Assembly (NCBI RefSeq): GCF_900086985.1
Contig: NZ_LT593974.1
Span: 1,922,001-1,986,000 of the forward strand
Length of the DNA: 64,000 bases
Reading direction: 5' to 3'
From: Halomonas sp. HL-93
GTDB lineage: Bacteria; Pseudomonadota; Gammaproteobacteria; Pseudomonadales; Halomonadaceae
The notes beneath the pieces were generated by a model. The model saw nothing but the letters and a program-made list of their open reading frames with translations, searched no databases and was not told the origin of the DNA. Positions within the stretch are counted from its first letter, which is position 1, and each line of letters begins with the position of its first letter. Position numbers and translations under genes: made by a program. This document shows positions 20,952-31,597 of the stretch, one piece after another.

Positions 20952-21655
20952 TGCGTCTTGACCGCTTTTTAAGTGAAACGACCCCGTTAACGCGAAGCTT
21001 AGCAAAGCGAGCGCTAAAAAATGGTGAGGTCACCTTGAACGGTGAGCCGATCAAGCAAGCAGCGACACACATTGATACGGAAAACGATGTGGTGGTACAT
21101 AACGGTGTGACGTTGGCGCTGGTAGGGCTACGTTATATCATGCTGCACAAGCCTGCTGATGTAGAGTGTACTGCTAGGCGAGGGCTCTACCCGCGAGTGA
21201 TTGACTTGATCGACCTGCCCAAAGCGGAACGCTTGCAGCCCGTCGGTCGTCTTGATGTGGATACCACGGGTTTATTGCTGCTTACCGATGATGGTCAATG
21301 GTCGCACCGTGTGACGTCTCCACGTCACCGTTGTGCCAAGGTATATATTGCTGAGCTTGCCGAGCCCATGGAAGGCGCTACCGCTGATTGGGCTATACAC
21401 CAAGTATCAGAAGGGATCATGCTTGACGGTGAAGAAACGCCGACTCAGCCAGCGACACTGCGTTTTTTGTCGCCGCAACAAGCTGAGCTGACTATCACGG
21501 AAGGCCGCTACCATCAGGTTAAACGCATGTTTGTGGCGTTAGGCAACCATGTTGAGGCGCTGCATCGACGTTCCATCGGGGAGCTTGTGTTGACGGACGA
21601 CTTGGCACCCGGCGAATGGCGCGAACTAACCCCTGACGAAATAGCCAGCTTCTAA
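20951..21655 (+). CDS. rsuA: 16S rRNA pseudouridine(516) synthase RsuA
   Basis: Makes pseudouridine 516 in 16S rRNA. An N-terminal S4 RNA-binding domain (MRLDRFLSE...) is followed by the catalytic domain with D102 in GRLDVDTTGLLLL. The length of 234 residues equals the family (E. coli 231). RluB/E/F paralogues are longer or carry tails, which argues for RsuA. The start overlaps the stop of the nitrilase gene (TAATG), so the two are translationally coupled. Confidence 0.88.
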   Translation: MRLDRFLSETTPLTRSLAKRALKNGEVTLNGEPIKQAATHIDTENDVVVHNGVTLALVGLRYIMLHKPADVECTARRGLYPRVIDLIDLPKAERLQPVGRLDVDTTGLLLLTDDGQWSHRVTSPRHRCAKVYIAELAEPMEGATADWAIHQVSEGIMLDGEETPTQPATLRFLSPQQAELTITEGRYHQVKRMFVALGNHVEALHRRSIGELVLTDDLAPGEWRELTPDEIASF

Positions 21656-21676
21656 CTCTTTTATGGCTAACGTTCT

Positions 21677-21714
21677 GAGTTACTTGAATCGCTGAATAGT
21701 AACCTCTTTATTTA
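21677..21714 (+). terminator. Weak terminator candidate after rsuA
   Basis: GAGTTACT (21677-21684) can pair with AGTAACCTC (21698-21706) with one bulged C, around a 13-base loop, and T-rich sequence follows. The stem is short, so this is a low-confidence call in the gap between convergent rsuA and yejF. Confidence 0.3.
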
Positions 21715-21785
21715 GTTTTATACCGTTATCTTTGTTTCTAAAGCTAACACGCAAAAGACTGAGAGAACCTGGGTGGCGCAGAATA

Positions 21786-23378
21786 TTAGCCAACAAAGTC
21801 TTTTAGGTAAGCAGCCTCTATAAGTGCCTTGGTATACGGATGTTGAGGAGAGGCAAGCAGCTCCAGGCAAGGGCCTTGCTCGACCACTTCGCCTTCTTTA
21901 AGCACCATAACTCGGTGCGCCATGGCGCGGACCACTGCTAGATCATGGCTGATAAACAGATAACTAAGCTGGCGCCGTGCCTGAAGTTCACGCAACAGCG
22001 TCACCAGCTGTTTTTGAACGGTGCGATCCAACGCAGAGGTTGGTTCGTCCAATACCAACAGCTCAGGCTCGAGGATAATTGCCCGGGCGACAGCGATGCG
22101 CTGGCGCTGACCACCGGAAAATTCATGTGGGTAGCGCGCCGTACAGCTTTCCGGCAGCCCAACCTCGCTCAACGTTTGATGGACACGCTGAGTAACTTCC
22201 GTATCGGATAAATCAGGAGAGTGGAAGCGCAATCCTTCACTGACGATATCAAATACCGGCATGCGCGGTGATAATGCGCCATAAGGATCTTGGAATACCA
22301 TCTGCAATCGATGGCGCTGGCGGCGCAAATCGTTACCGCTCAGTTGGCTCAAGGGCGCCTCACCAAGGGTAATATCCCCCTGGCTAGCGACTAGGCGCAT
22401 GATCGCGGAGGCGAGGGTGGTTTTCCCCGAGCCCGATTCGCCCACGATGCCCAACGTTTCACCCGGGGCGACCGTTAAATCGGTGGCTTTTACCGCTTCA
22501 AATGCGGGCGGCTGGCGCTTGAATAAACCGGTTTTGGGCCGTTTAAAGCTGACGCTTAGCTGACGTACAGTCAGTAACGGTGGGCTCTCAGTAACCGGTG
22601 ATGGTCGTCCTTCCGGCTCAGCGGCCAGAAGACGCTGGGTGTATTCGCTCTGTGGCTGCTCAAAAACGCGCTCGACAGGCCCCGATTCTTGAATTTTCCC
22701 CTGATACATGACGCATACGCGGTCTGCGTGACGGCGTACCAGATTAAGATCGTGACTAATCAGCAACAACCCCATGCCATGCTGGTCGCGTAGCTCTTTA
22801 AGCAATCTCAGAATGTCTTGCTGGACAGTGACGTCAAGCGCTGTGGTGGGCTCATCGGCGATCAGCAACGATGGATTATTGGCAATGGCCATGGCAATCA
22901 TTACCCGCTGACGTTGACCACCTGATAGCTGATGAGGCCAAACATCAAGCAGTTCTTCAGATCGGGGTAGTTTAACCTGTTCGAGTAATGTTTTAGCCTT
23001 TGCTCGCGCAGCCTTTCCAGTGAGCCCTTGATGCAAACGAAGGGACTCGCCAATTTGCTTACCAATGCGATGGAGTGGGTTAAGCGATGTCATAGGCTCT
23101 TGGAAGACAACGCCCACTTTATTACCGCGCAAGTCGTTCCACTCGGCGTTGCTAAGCAAATCTAAGCGCGCGCCATTTAACCGTCGTTCACCGCTTACCT
23201 GAGCATTGGCAGGCAATAAGTTCATTAGCCCAAGGGCGGATACCGACTTACCCGAGCCGGACTCGCCGACAATCGCCAGTGTTTCACCTGCATGAAGTTC
23301 CAGGGAAAGTGAGTCGACAACACTAGTACCGTTAAAGGCAACGCTTAGGTTATCGACGCAAAGTAGGGGCTCAGGCAT
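21786..23378 (-). CDS. yejF: Peptide ABC transporter ATP-binding protein YejF (two ATPase domains)
   Basis: Energises the Yej peptide importer. It holds two complete ABC domains in 530 residues: Walker A GESGSGKS at 38-45 and GESGSGKT at 313-320, with signatures LSGGQRQR at 151-158 and FSGGQRQR near 423. This fused form is typical of YejF. In E. coli the system imports oligopeptides and microcin C. The start overlaps the end of yejE by 8 bp. It is the last gene of yejABEF. Confidence 0.93.
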   Translation of the reverse strand: MPEPLLCVDNLSVAFNGTSVVDSLSLELHAGETLAIVGESGSGKSVSALGLMNLLPANAQVSGERRLNGARLDLLSNAEWNDLRGNKVGVVFQEPMTSLNPLHRIGKQIGESLRLHQGLTGKAARAKAKTLLEQVKLPRSEELLDVWPHQLSGGQRQRVMIAMAIANNPSLLIADEPTTALDVTVQQDILRLLKELRDQHGMGLLLISHDLNLVRRHADRVCVMYQGKIQESGPVERVFEQPQSEYTQRLLAAEPEGRPSPVTESPPLLTVRQLSVSFKRPKTGLFKRQPPAFEAVKATDLTVAPGETLGIVGESGSGKTTLASAIMRLVASQGDITLGEAPLSQLSGNDLRRQRHRLQMVFQDPYGALSPRMPVFDIVSEGLRFHSPDLSDTEVTQRVHQTLSEVGLPESCTARYPHEFSGGQRQRIAVARAIILEPELLVLDEPTSALDRTVQKQLVTLLRELQARRQLSYLFISHDLAVVRAMAHRVMVLKEGEVVEQGPCLELLASPQHPYTKALIEAAYLKDFVG

Positions 23379-24444
23379 GATGCGCTTCCTTAGCGGGCGA
23401 CGGGCTTAGTTGAACGTGGCGAGGATCAAAGGCATCACGCAAGCCTTCGCCAATAAATACCAGTAACGACAGCATGGTGGCTAAGGTTATAAAGGCGGTA
23501 ATGCCCAGCCATGGGGCATGCAGGTTGTTTTTCCCCTGTGCGGCAAGTTCGCCCAGTGAAGGAGAACCAGGCGGCAGTCCAAACCCTAGAAAATCCAGTG
23601 CGGTTAAGGTACCGATCGCACCGGTAAATAGGAAAGGAATAAACGTCAGGGTAGCCACCATGGCATTGGGGAGTACATGCCGCCACATGATCAAGCGAGA
23701 GGGCAGCCCCATGGCCTTTGCCGCGCGAACATACTCAAGGTTCCGCGCGCGTAAAAACTCGGCCCGGACAATATCCACCAGCCCAAGCCAAGAAAACAGC
23801 AGCATAATACCCAGTAGCCACCAAAAACCAGGTTGCACAAAACTAGCCAGAATAATCAGCAGAAATAGCACAGGAAGGCCTGACCATATTTCGGTGATGC
23901 GCTGGCCCACCAAATCAACCTTGCCGCCAAAGTAGCCTTGCACACCACCCACGATAACTCCTATTACCAGAGAACCGGCGGTTAATACCAGAGCAAAAGC
24001 AACCGAGAGGCGAAAGCCATAGATTACCCGGGCGAGTACATCACGGCCTTGATCATCGGTGCCGAGCCAATGGCGTTCGTCGGGTGGCGCAGGCGAAGGC
24101 TGGGTCATCTGCATGTCGAGCGTTTGGTAGGAAAACGGGATCAGCGGCCATAGCGCCCAGCCATTTTCCGCTATCTGCTGCTGGACAAAGGGGTCCAGGT
24201 AGTCGGTACGTGTGGGCAAAAAACCGTCAAACTCGGTTTCCGGGTAGTCGACCAGCAGCGGCACATACCACTCGCCGTCATACTGCATGACGATTGGCTT
24301 GTCGTTGGCAATCAGCTCAGCAAACAGGCTAAGCACAAATACAACGCTAAACACCCATAGCGATACCCAGGCCCGTCGGTTCGATCTGAATGCCGCCAGA
24401 CGACGCTTGGTGATAGGTGAAAATCGAGACGAAAAGGCAGCCAT
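23371..24444 (-). CDS. yejE: Peptide ABC transporter permease YejE
   Basis: Inner-membrane permease of the Yej importer. Near the N-terminus is the conserved ELIANDKPIVMQYDGEWY, followed by a long periplasmic loop (WLGTDDQGRDVLARVIYG) and the BPD_transp_1 domain with DFLGFGLPPGSPSLGEL. The ATG at 24444 gives 358 residues starting MAAFSSRFSP, in line with E. coli YejE (341); the frame is open 15 codons further but would overlap yejB. The gap to yejB is 2 bp. Confidence 0.92.
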   Translation of the reverse strand: MAAFSSRFSPITKRRLAAFRSNRRAWVSLWVFSVVFVLSLFAELIANDKPIVMQYDGEWYVPLLVDYPETEFDGFLPTRTDYLDPFVQQQIAENGWALWPLIPFSYQTLDMQMTQPSPAPPDERHWLGTDDQGRDVLARVIYGFRLSVAFALVLTAGSLVIGVIVGGVQGYFGGKVDLVGQRITEIWSGLPVLFLLIILASFVQPGFWWLLGIMLLFSWLGLVDIVRAEFLRARNLEYVRAAKAMGLPSRLIMWRHVLPNAMVATLTFIPFLFTGAIGTLTALDFLGFGLPPGSPSLGELAAQGKNNLHAPWLGITAFITLATMLSLLVFIGEGLRDAFDPRHVQLSPSPAKEAHHA

Positions 24445-24446
24445 GA

Positions 24447-25520
24447 TCACGATTCCCGTGTTGCAAAGTCGATGCGCGGGTCCACCCACACATATGTCAG
24501 GTCCGACACCAGCTTGAGCAGCAAGCCAATCAACGTATAGAGAAACAGGGTGCCAAAAATGACCGGATAGTCGCGCTGCATGACCGCTTCAAACCCCAGC
24601 AGGCCGAGGCCGTCGAGGGAGAAAATCACCTCGATCAGCAGCGAGCCGGTGAAGAAAATGCCGATCAGGGCTGAGGGCAGGCCGGCGATAATGATCAGCA
24701 TGGCATTGCGAAACACATGACCGTAGAGAATACGTCGCTCATCGGCGCCTTTGGCGCGGGCGGTGAGCACGTATTGCTTATGGATTTCATCCAGGAAGCT
24801 GTTTTTGGTCAGCATGGTGAGCGTGGCAAAACTGCCGATCGCGGCGGCAATCACGGGGAGGGTGATATGCCAGAAATAGTCCTTGATTTTGCCCCAGATG
24901 GAGAGCTGGTCGAAATCCGGTGATGTCAGCCCCCTGAGCGGAAACCAGTCCAGGTAGGTGCCGCCGGCAAACACCACAATCAGCAAAATGGCGAATAAAA
25001 ACCCGGGAATGGCATAGCCGACGATCACCAGGCCAGAGGTCCAGACGTCAAAGCGCGAGCCGTGACGTAGCGCTTTACGAACGCCGAGCGGAATCGAGAT
25101 CAGGTAGACCAGCAGCGTCGTCCAGAGCCCCAGTGAGATCGACACCGGCAGGCGCTCGATCATCAGTTCCGTGACGGGGCGGTCACGGAAGAAACTGGTG
25201 CCAAAGTCGAACGTCAGATAGTCGCCCATCATGCCCAGAAAACGCTCATGGGCGGGCTTGTCAAAGCCGAACTGCTGTTCGAGCTGCTCGATGAAGCGCG
25301 GGTCAATCCCGCGAGCTCCGCGTGACTCGTCGTTCACCTGGACATCCGCGCCGCCCATGTCCAAGCGTGTGCTGGCCATGGCATCGGCGCCTTCGAAGCG
25401 TGCCAGCATCTGATCGATCGGGCCGCCGGGCGCAGCCTGCACGATAATGAAATTGAGCAGCATGATGCCTATCAGAGTAGGTATCATCAGCAGCAGTCGA
25501 CGTAGCGTGTAGCGTGCCAC
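24447..25520 (-). CDS. yejB: Peptide ABC transporter permease YejB
   Basis: First permease of the Yej importer, 357 residues with six membrane segments. It starts with the typical [21 protein letters not shown] and carries BPD_transp_1 motifs ([20 protein letters not shown]). AGGAG precedes the ATG. It lies 20 bp downstream of yejA. Confidence 0.93.
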   Translation of the reverse strand: MARYTLRRLLLMIPTLIGIMLLNFIIVQAAPGGPIDQMLARFEGADAMASTRLDMGGADVQVNDESRGARGIDPRFIEQLEQQFGFDKPAHERFLGMMGDYLTFDFGTSFFRDRPVTELMIERLPVSISLGLWTTLLVYLISIPLGVRKALRHGSRFDVWTSGLVIVGYAIPGFLFAILLIVVFAGGTYLDWFPLRGLTSPDFDQLSIWGKIKDYFWHITLPVIAAAIGSFATLTMLTKNSFLDEIHKQYVLTARAKGADERRILYGHVFRNAMLIIIAGLPSALIGIFFTGSLLIEVIFSLDGLGLLGFEAVMQRDYPVIFGTLFLYTLIGLLLKLVSDLTYVWVDPRIDFATRES

Positions 25521-25540
25521 AGCGTTCTCCTCACACCGGC

Positions 25541-27439
25541 TCAGCGTCGGGATTGACGCTGTAAAGCGGCTTCACGTTCGGGGTCTACCCACCACGCGTC
25601 TAGATCCATGGCATATTCAGGGAAAGGATCGGGATAACCGAATTTATCCCAAATGGCGATCCGCGTCTCGCCTGAATGGTAATGAGGAATAACATAAAAT
25701 CCCCAGCGCAACACCCGATCCAACGTCCGGGTAATGGTATTCAGTTCTTCGCGGTCGTCAGCGCGGATAAGCTGCTCGACCAGGTCATCGACCGCCGGAT
25801 GCGCAAGGCCCATGCGGTTGCGACTCTGGGGTGAATCGGCCGCTTGGCTGGTCCAGAAGTCACGCTGCTCATTCCCCGGATTATTGGACTGCGGAAAATG
25901 GCTGACCACCATGTCAAAGTCGAAATTGCGCTGACGGTTGTGATACTGGTTGATATCGACAATACGTAACGACGTCTGCACGCCCAGGCGGGCCATGTTA
26001 CGCAGCGTAGGCTGAACCACGCGCTCCATGCCTGAATCGTAGAGCAGGACTTCCAGACTCAACGGCTCTCCGGTGTCCTGGTGGACGAGAACGCCGTCCT
26101 CCACTCGGTATCCCGCCTCACGGAGCAGGTCCAGGGCAAGCCGCAGGCGTTCACGAAGGTCCTCGGGGTGGTCGATCGGCAGGGCCTCGGTGAACAGTCG
26201 GTCGGATTGATGGGAGTCCAGCAACGCTTCACGGTGTGGCTCCAGCAGTTCGAGGGCAGCGTCGCTGGGCGGCCCTTCGGCTTCCATCTCGGAGTTCTGG
26301 AAGAAGCTCTCGGTACGTTGATAGGTATCGTAGAAAATATTGGTATTCAGCCAGGAGAAATCAAACGCCAGACTGAGCGCTTCGCGAACCCGCGGGTCCT
26401 GGAATTTTTCCTTGCGCAGATTGAACACGAACCCCTGCATCATGGACGGATTCGCGTCGGGTACCGTGATGCGCTTGACCAGTCCCTCTTCATAGGCAGG
26501 AAAGTCATAGCCAATGGCCCAGGTGGCGGCACGGGCATCGGTGCGAAAATCTGTCAGTCCGGCCTTGAAAGCTTCCCAGGCAATCTCCCGGTCTCGGTAG
26601 TAATCGTAGATCACCCGGTCGATATTGTTGCGGCCCACGTTCACCGGCAGGTCTTTTGCCCAATAGTCTTCGTCGCGCTCGTAGACGATCTGCCGTCCCG
26701 GGTCCACTTCACTGATCTTGTAGGGGCCTGAGCCGGGGTGAATGGCCAGGGAGGGCGCGCTAAAATCATGCTGCTCCCAGTAGTGGCGCGGCAGAATGGG
26801 CAATTGGGCCACGATGAGCGGCAACTCCCGGGATTCGGTGTCGGTCAGGGTGAAGCGTACCTGGTGCTCATTGAGCGCGACGGCCTGCTCGACGCCTGCA
26901 TAGTAGCTGCTGTAGAACGGATTGCCTTCCTCACGCAACAGGTTCAGCGAAAATACCACGTCGTAGGCGGTGACCGGCTCACCGTCATGAAAGCGCGCCT
27001 CTGGGCGAATATCAAACTCGATCCATTCGCGATCGGGGTCTAGGCGCACGCCTTCGGCGAGTAGGCCGTAAAGGCTGAAGGGCTCGTTGGGGTTGCTCGC
27101 CATCAAGGTGTCATAAATCCGCGATACGCCGGTTGCCGGGGTGCCGCGAGTAATGAATGGGTTTGTCGAGTCGAAACTGCCGCCCACGGCCGTGTGCGTG
27201 ATACTGCCGCCTTTAGGGGCGTCTGGGTTGACGTGAGAAAAGTGTTCGAAATCCTCATCCAGCGCCGGTGAGCCGTAAAGCGAAAGCGCGTGGCGCGTTT
27301 CGATAGGCGCGGTGCCGTCCGTGGCCGTGGGGGCAATATCCGTGTCGCTATAGGCGAAAGAGCTTGCCAGTGAGCAGAGCACAAGCAAGGCGTTCCGGGC
27401 AATGCATAAAGCGGGACGCACAATAACGCCACAGTGCAT
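25541..27439 (-). CDS. yejA: Peptide ABC transporter substrate-binding protein YejA
   Basis: Periplasmic SBP_bac_5 protein (632 residues) that binds oligopeptides for YejBEF. A signal peptide is visible ([18 protein letters not shown]). The mature part begins with [19 protein letters not shown] and includes NPDAPKGG and [10 protein letters not shown], diagnostic of the YejA branch. It is the first gene of the operon; a putative lytic transglycosylase lies 33 bp upstream on the same strand and may share its transcript. Confidence 0.92.
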   Translation of the reverse strand: MHCGVIVRPALCIARNALLVLCSLASSFAYSDTDIAPTATDGTAPIETRHALSLYGSPALDEDFEHFSHVNPDAPKGGSITHTAVGGSFDSTNPFITRGTPATGVSRIYDTLMASNPNEPFSLYGLLAEGVRLDPDREWIEFDIRPEARFHDGEPVTAYDVVFSLNLLREEGNPFYSSYYAGVEQAVALNEHQVRFTLTDTESRELPLIVAQLPILPRHYWEQHDFSAPSLAIHPGSGPYKISEVDPGRQIVYERDEDYWAKDLPVNVGRNNIDRVIYDYYRDREIAWEAFKAGLTDFRTDARAATWAIGYDFPAYEEGLVKRITVPDANPSMMQGFVFNLRKEKFQDPRVREALSLAFDFSWLNTNIFYDTYQRTESFFQNSEMEAEGPPSDAALELLEPHREALLDSHQSDRLFTEALPIDHPEDLRERLRLALDLLREAGYRVEDGVLVHQDTGEPLSLEVLLYDSGMERVVQPTLRNMARLGVQTSLRIVDINQYHNRQRNFDFDMVVSHFPQSNNPGNEQRDFWTSQAADSPQSRNRMGLAHPAVDDLVEQLIRADDREELNTITRTLDRVLRWGFYVIPHYHSGETRIAIWDKFGYPDPFPEYAMDLDAWWVDPEREAALQRQSRR

Positions 27440-27472
27440 GGGGCAGTTTCCCTATTAACAAGGCGGATAATC

Positions 27473-28693
27473 TCAACGTTCTGAAAGTGTCAGGAGTTGA
27501 CCCGCTTGTAAAGCATCCGGACTGTCAATCGCGTTTAAGCGCATTAACTCCTGGGCGCTCAGGTTATAGCGACTGGCGATTGTCGATAAGCTGTCGCCAC
27601 TTTCCACACGGTAAGTGTCCGGCGCGTTGTCTCGGGTAGCGGTCTGACGATTACTACTATCGTTAGAAAGCTCAGCCAACATTTGTTGATCCACGTCTTC
27701 CGGAACCAGCAGCGTTTGAGCGCTTGACGGGTTGAGCGCACCATTTATAAGACCAGGATTGAGCTCAGCCAACGCCGATTTTTCTACGTCCAATAGCTGG
27801 GAGGCTTCAGTCAAGGTAACTGAATGCTCAAGCTTCACCTTGGCAAAAGCGGGCTCCGTATGAATTTCAGGCAAGCTGATGTCGTAGCGCTCTGGGTCAT
27901 CAATAATGGTGGCAATAGCGAGCAATTTTGGCAGGTACTGCATGGTCTCTTGAGGCAGGCTCAGATCCCAGTATTCACCGGTTAGGCCCTCGCTCTCGGC
28001 GCGCTGCTTAGCTTTATTGACCGTACCTGCGCCTGCGTTGTAGGCGGCGACCGATAGTTGCAAATCACCTTCGTACCACTGATCGGCCTGCGTTTCGAGA
28101 TAGTCAAGCGCCGCATTGGTTGAGGAGACAACGTCCAGTCTGCCATCGTAGTTCCCATTGCGCACGAGTCCTAAGGCATCGCCGGTGCCGGGCATAAACT
28201 GCCATAGCCCGGCAGCGCCACTATGGCTGCGCGCGCCGGGGTCAAATGAGCTTTCCACGAAAGGAATGAGGGCCATCTCTCCCGGCAAATTGCGCTCACT
28301 GATTTGCTGAGTGATCCAGGCAAGCCATGGACTTGCGCGTTCGGTGATTTCAACAATGTTTTCCGGGCGTGATCTGTAGTGATCAATCCATTCATCTACA
28401 CGTGCTTGAGCCTCGGCGGGCAACGATTGCTCACGCCAGTGGAAGCTTTCGCGCAGTTTCCCCCAAGCATCCTGCGGCTCCAGCATAAGTTCTTCCCAGA
28501 AATGCATTTGGAAAGATGAGGGGCGAGCGTTACGCGACTCGTTAGTCGCGCTGGACGTTGAGGTAGCGCGGGGAGAGGTATCATAGCTAGTCGCAGAGGC
28601 CTGCGAGTTTGCCGCAGCTGCCAAAAGCAGGCTCATGATCACTGTACTACCGGCGCTTAATAATAGGCGTTGGCGAATCGTGCGATACGTCAT
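27473..28693 (-). CDS. mltD: Membrane-bound lytic murein transglycosylase (MltD-type), single LysM
   Basis: Periplasmic peptidoglycan-cleaving enzyme of 406 residues. After a signal peptide (GSTVIMSLLLAAAANSQA, no clear lipobox) comes a low-complexity Ser/Thr/Ala stretch. The SLT domain follows with catalytic E147 in VESSFDP and the motifs GLWQFMPGT and AAYNAGAGTV. One LysM repeat (YRVESGDSLSTIASRYNL) is at the C-terminus; E. coli MltD has two. It sits between gloB and yejA on the same strand; E. coli also has mltD beside gloB. Confidence 0.88.
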   Translation of the reverse strand: MTYRTIRQRLLLSAGSTVIMSLLLAAAANSQASATSYDTSPRATSTSSATNESRNARPSSFQMHFWEELMLEPQDAWGKLRESFHWREQSLPAEAQARVDEWIDHYRSRPENIVEITERASPWLAWITQQISERNLPGEMALIPFVESSFDPGARSHSGAAGLWQFMPGTGDALGLVRNGNYDGRLDVVSSTNAALDYLETQADQWYEGDLQLSVAAYNAGAGTVNKAKQRAESEGLTGEYWDLSLPQETMQYLPKLLAIATIIDDPERYDISLPEIHTEPAFAKVKLEHSVTLTEASQLLDVEKSALAELNPGLINGALNPSSAQTLLVPEDVDQQMLAELSNDSSNRQTATRDNAPDTYRVESGDSLSTIASRYNLSAQELMRLNAIDSPDALQAGQLLTLSER

Positions 28694-28719
28694 AGTGGGT
28701 TACGTCGTTGCGATAGCGT

Positions 28720-29487
28720 TTAGTAACGATTCTTCCACTCGCGAAGAGTGGCGAACGTTGCGAGATCATTATCAATAGAACCCTGTTTGCTTGCAGCATT
28801 ACGGACACTTTCGGTGCCGACGCGCAAATAGGGGTTGATTTTCAGCTCGCGTCCTATCGTGCTGGGTAAGGTGGGGCGGTCTAAGGCCCGCGCCTTATCA
28901 CACTCCATTAAGGCGTGTTTGACGTCTTCGTTCTCAGGATCTGCTTCGCTGGCAAAGCGAAGGTTAGCCTGAGTGTATTCGTGCGCGGCGAAAACAAAGG
29001 TTTCTTCGGGTAGCGCCGCAAGACGCTTTAAGGCCGCGTGCATTTGCTCGGGTGTTCCCTCAAAGAGGCGACCGCAACCGGCGCAAAATAAGGTGTCACC
29101 ACAAAACAGCAGTGGGGGAATCCCTGGTGTAAAATAACTAATATGGTCTAACGTATGCCCAGGTGTCTCAAAGACTTCAAATAATCGGCCCATGACGCGA
29201 ACTTCATCGCCATCGCCTACGCGCTCTTCGACACCATTAATTGAAGGATTTTTCGGGCCGATTACCCGTGGAGCGTAGCGCTTGATCAGTTCTCCCAGCC
29301 CGTCAGTATGATCAGGGTGGTGATGGGTGATCAAAACAGTGCTAAGCGATAACGACTCGCGCTCCAGAAACTCAATAACGGGAAGCGCTTCACCTGGATC
29401 CACCACGCATACTTCTTGGCTGGTATCTTGTCGAAGCAGCCAAATATAGTTGTCGCTTAAGGCGGGGATCGGTGTCACGCTCATCAT
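28720..29487 (-). CDS. gloB: Hydroxyacylglutathione hydrolase (glyoxalase II)
   Basis: Hydrolyses S-lactoylglutathione to D-lactate and glutathione, the second glyoxalase step. The metal-binding motif THHHPDH is at 54-60. Later ligands lie in GHTLDHISYF and the C-terminal HAGH domain is present (HEYTQANLRFA, then NPYLR). The length is 255 residues. Two ATGs are adjacent; AAGGA eight bases before 29487 favours the first. Confidence 0.94.
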   Translation of the reverse strand: MMSVTPIPALSDNYIWLLRQDTSQEVCVVDPGEALPVIEFLERESLSLSTVLITHHHPDHTDGLGELIKRYAPRVIGPKNPSINGVEERVGDGDEVRVMGRLFEVFETPGHTLDHISYFTPGIPPLLFCGDTLFCAGCGRLFEGTPEQMHAALKRLAALPEETFVFAAHEYTQANLRFASEADPENEDVKHALMECDKARALDRPTLPSTIGRELKINPYLRVGTESVRNAASKQGSIDNDLATFATLREWKNRY

Positions 29488-29594
29488 AGGCGAGATCCTT
29501 TAACGATGAATTAGCGCTTACGGTTAGTTTGATAGCGCTTTCGTGGTGCATGCAAGACGTCAAAAAGCCGTTACTTTGGAGGGTTGTGCGGTAC

Positions 29595-30341
29595 ATGTCA
29601 AATTCAGCAGCGACAGAGACACTTGCCAAGCAGTTATTCGCGAGTCGAGCTTACTGGGAATCTGAGGCAGGCAAATCGTTATGGGATTCCCAGCGAGCCT
29701 GCCTGGGGCCCCTGGTTGACTCACGTTCTGGCGGCCATAGCCTTGAGATGGCCATGGGGCCTACGATGATGTCCATGTCGGGAATTGCACACACGCTTCA
29801 ATGGGCGCCCAACCGAAAGAGTGCCCCCCACGAGCAGACGTTGGTTTGTCCAGCTGAACGATTGGCATTGCCTGATCGGTGCCTGGATGTTGTGGTGCTT
29901 CATCACTGGCTTGAGCACCTGCCGGATGCCCACCACACATTGCAAGAGGCCGCGCGCGTCACCTCTGATAGCGGTATTTTGGTGCTGTTTGGTTTCAATC
30001 CCATCGGCGTTAGCGGCGTGGTTAAGCAATGGCGCAAACGTCAAGGCCAATATCCCTGGAATGGGCAATGGCGCACGGCCAGCCGAATGGGTGACTGGTT
30101 AGCATTTGTCGACTTTGAGGTCGAACGCGTAGACTACTGCTGTTTTAGAAGCTGGCCTGGAGGGCGCTGCGTGGAGCATTGGGAGTCCCTGGGGCGGCGC
30201 TATAACTGTCCACTGGGAGAAAGCTATATAGTGTTGGCCAAGCGTCGCCAGCCCAGAGCGCCTATGCAACGCATCAAATTTGGTTTGAAATCTCCAGTAG
30301 CAGCAAATTCGCTTGGTGCGACACGCACCAAAAATGACTGA
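29595..30341 (+). CDS. yafS: SAM-dependent methyltransferase (YafS-like)
   Basis: Class I SAM methyltransferase of unknown substrate, about 248 residues. The Methyltransf_11-type core is recognisable from LPDRCLDVVVLHHWLEHLPD and the strand ILVLFGFNPIG; the usual glycine-rich motif I is weak (HSLEMAMGPTM). The start at 29595 follows GGAGGG by 11 bases. A GTG three codons earlier lies too close to that site. Its place between gloB and rnhA matches E. coli yafS, which supports the name. It is divergent from gloB. Confidence 0.75.
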   Translation: MSNSAATETLAKQLFASRAYWESEAGKSLWDSQRACLGPLVDSRSGGHSLEMAMGPTMMSMSGIAHTLQWAPNRKSAPHEQTLVCPAERLALPDRCLDVVVLHHWLEHLPDAHHTLQEAARVTSDSGILVLFGFNPIGVSGVVKQWRKRQGQYPWNGQWRTASRMGDWLAFVDFEVERVDYCCFRSWPGGRCVEHWESLGRRYNCPLGESYIVLAKRRQPRAPMQRIKFGLKSPVAANSLGATRTKND

Positions 30342-30394
30342 CGGTTTCATTAGGCGCTAAGCACGCGATAATTTCGATTTAAGGACTCTCAAAC

Positions 30395-30856
30395 GTGACT
30401 GAAACAGAGCGGTTGCCTCAGGTAACCGTGTATACCGATGGAGCCTGCCGTGGAAATCCTGGCCCTGGCGGGTGGGGGGTTGTGCTGGCAAGTGGGCAGC
30501 ATGAGAAAACCTTGTATGGGTATGAAGCACAGACGACCAATAACCGAATGGAATTAATGGCGGCTATTATGGCGTTGCGCACGTTGAATAAACCCTGCCA
30601 GGTGGCGATTTGGACGGATTCACAATACGTCCGCCAAGGCATTACACAGTGGATTCATAATTGGCGTAAGCGCCAATGGAAAACCGCCGCGAAACAACCC
30701 GTCAAAAACGCTGAGCTATGGAAGCAGCTAGATGCCGAAGCCCAGCGGCATCAGGTTGAGTGGCATTGGGTCAAAGGGCACAGCGGACACCCTGGCAATG
30801 AACAAGCCGATGCACTTGCAAACCAAGCCATTGATGAAGCAACACAACGCGCGTAG
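30395..30856 (+). CDS. rnhA: Ribonuclease HI
   Basis: Degrades RNA in RNA-DNA hybrids. The active-site residues D15 ([11 protein letters not shown]), E53 (NRMELMA), D75 (IWTDSQYV), H129 and D139 are all present in 153 residues. It starts with GTG. It lies 6 bp upstream of dnaQ, the arrangement seen in many proteobacteria, although in E. coli the two are divergent. Confidence 0.96.
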   Translation: MTETERLPQVTVYTDGACRGNPGPGGWGVVLASGQHEKTLYGYEAQTTNNRMELMAAIMALRTLNKPCQVAIWTDSQYVRQGITQWIHNWRKRQWKTAAKQPVKNAELWKQLDAEAQRHQVEWHWVKGHSGHPGNEQADALANQAIDEATQRA

Positions 30857-30865
30857 GAGACCATG

Positions 30866-31597
30866 ATGCGCCAAGTCATATTGGATACAGAAACGACGGG
30901 GATCGATCCTAAAGATGGCCATCGTTTGGTGGAAATTGGTGCCGTGGAAATGGTCAACCGGCGTTATACCGGCCGTACTTACCACCAATATATCAACCCA
31001 GAGCGCCATATCGATGCTGAGGTAGTCGCCGTTCACGGCATTGATGACGCCAAAGTCGCCAACGAGCCGGTATTTGCGCAGGTGGCCGATGACTTTTGGG
31101 CATTCATCGAAGGCGCGGAATTGGTCATTCATAACGCGCCTTTCGATGTGGGATTCATTGATCATGAGTTGAAAATGCTCAAGGGCCGTGCACAACCACT
31201 AGGTCCTGTCAGGGATCATTGCCGTATTCTTGATACGCTAGTCATGGCCAGAAAAATGCACCCTGGCCAGCGCAACAGTCTTGATGCGCTATGCAAACGT
31301 TACGATATTGATAACGGTCATCGCGTATTACACGGCGCACTGCTAGATGCCGAGATCCTGGCTGATGTTTATTTGGCCATGACGGGAGGGCAAACGGCGC
31401 TAACGCTGGATGCGGAAGCTAATCAATCTCAGCGCAGTGATGCACCCGCTGAATCAGGGCTTTCGATTCAACGGATGACGCTAACGCCTGGGCAGCTTAG
31501 GGTCATTGCGCCTAATGATGAAGAGCGTCGAGCACATCAGGCTAAATGCCAAGCGCACCAACTGCGTTGGAGTGAGGGCACGGTAAGCGATGCTTAG
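30866..31597 (+). CDS. dnaQ: DNA polymerase III epsilon subunit (proofreading exonuclease)
   Basis: 3'-5' proofreading exonuclease of the replicative polymerase. The Exo I motif ILDTETTG (D7, E9), Exo II HNAPFDVGF and Exo III HGALLDAEILADVY are present. After the 180-residue nuclease core there is the short C-terminal tail that binds the alpha subunit. Two ATGs are adjacent; GGAG lies 3 bases before 30863 and 6 before 30866, so the second is preferred. The 3' end overlaps the next gene by 8 bp. Confidence 0.94.
   Translation: MRQVILDTETTGIDPKDGHRLVEIGAVEMVNRRYTGRTYHQYINPERHIDAEVVAVHGIDDAKVANEPVFAQVADDFWAFIEGAELVIHNAPFDVGFIDHELKMLKGRAQPLGPVRDHCRILDTLVMARKMHPGQRNSLDALCKRYDIDNGHRVLHGALLDAEILADVYLAMTGGQTALTLDAEANQSQRSDAPAESGLSIQRMTLTPGQLRVIAPNDEERRAHQAKCQAHQLRWSEGTVSDA

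Noticed and set aside
26081..26731. Long open frame (216 codons) on the plus strand opposite yejA
   Set aside because: It is antisense to a clearly conserved gene, has no ribosome binding site and no recognisable domain; GC-rich DNA often leaves such frames open.
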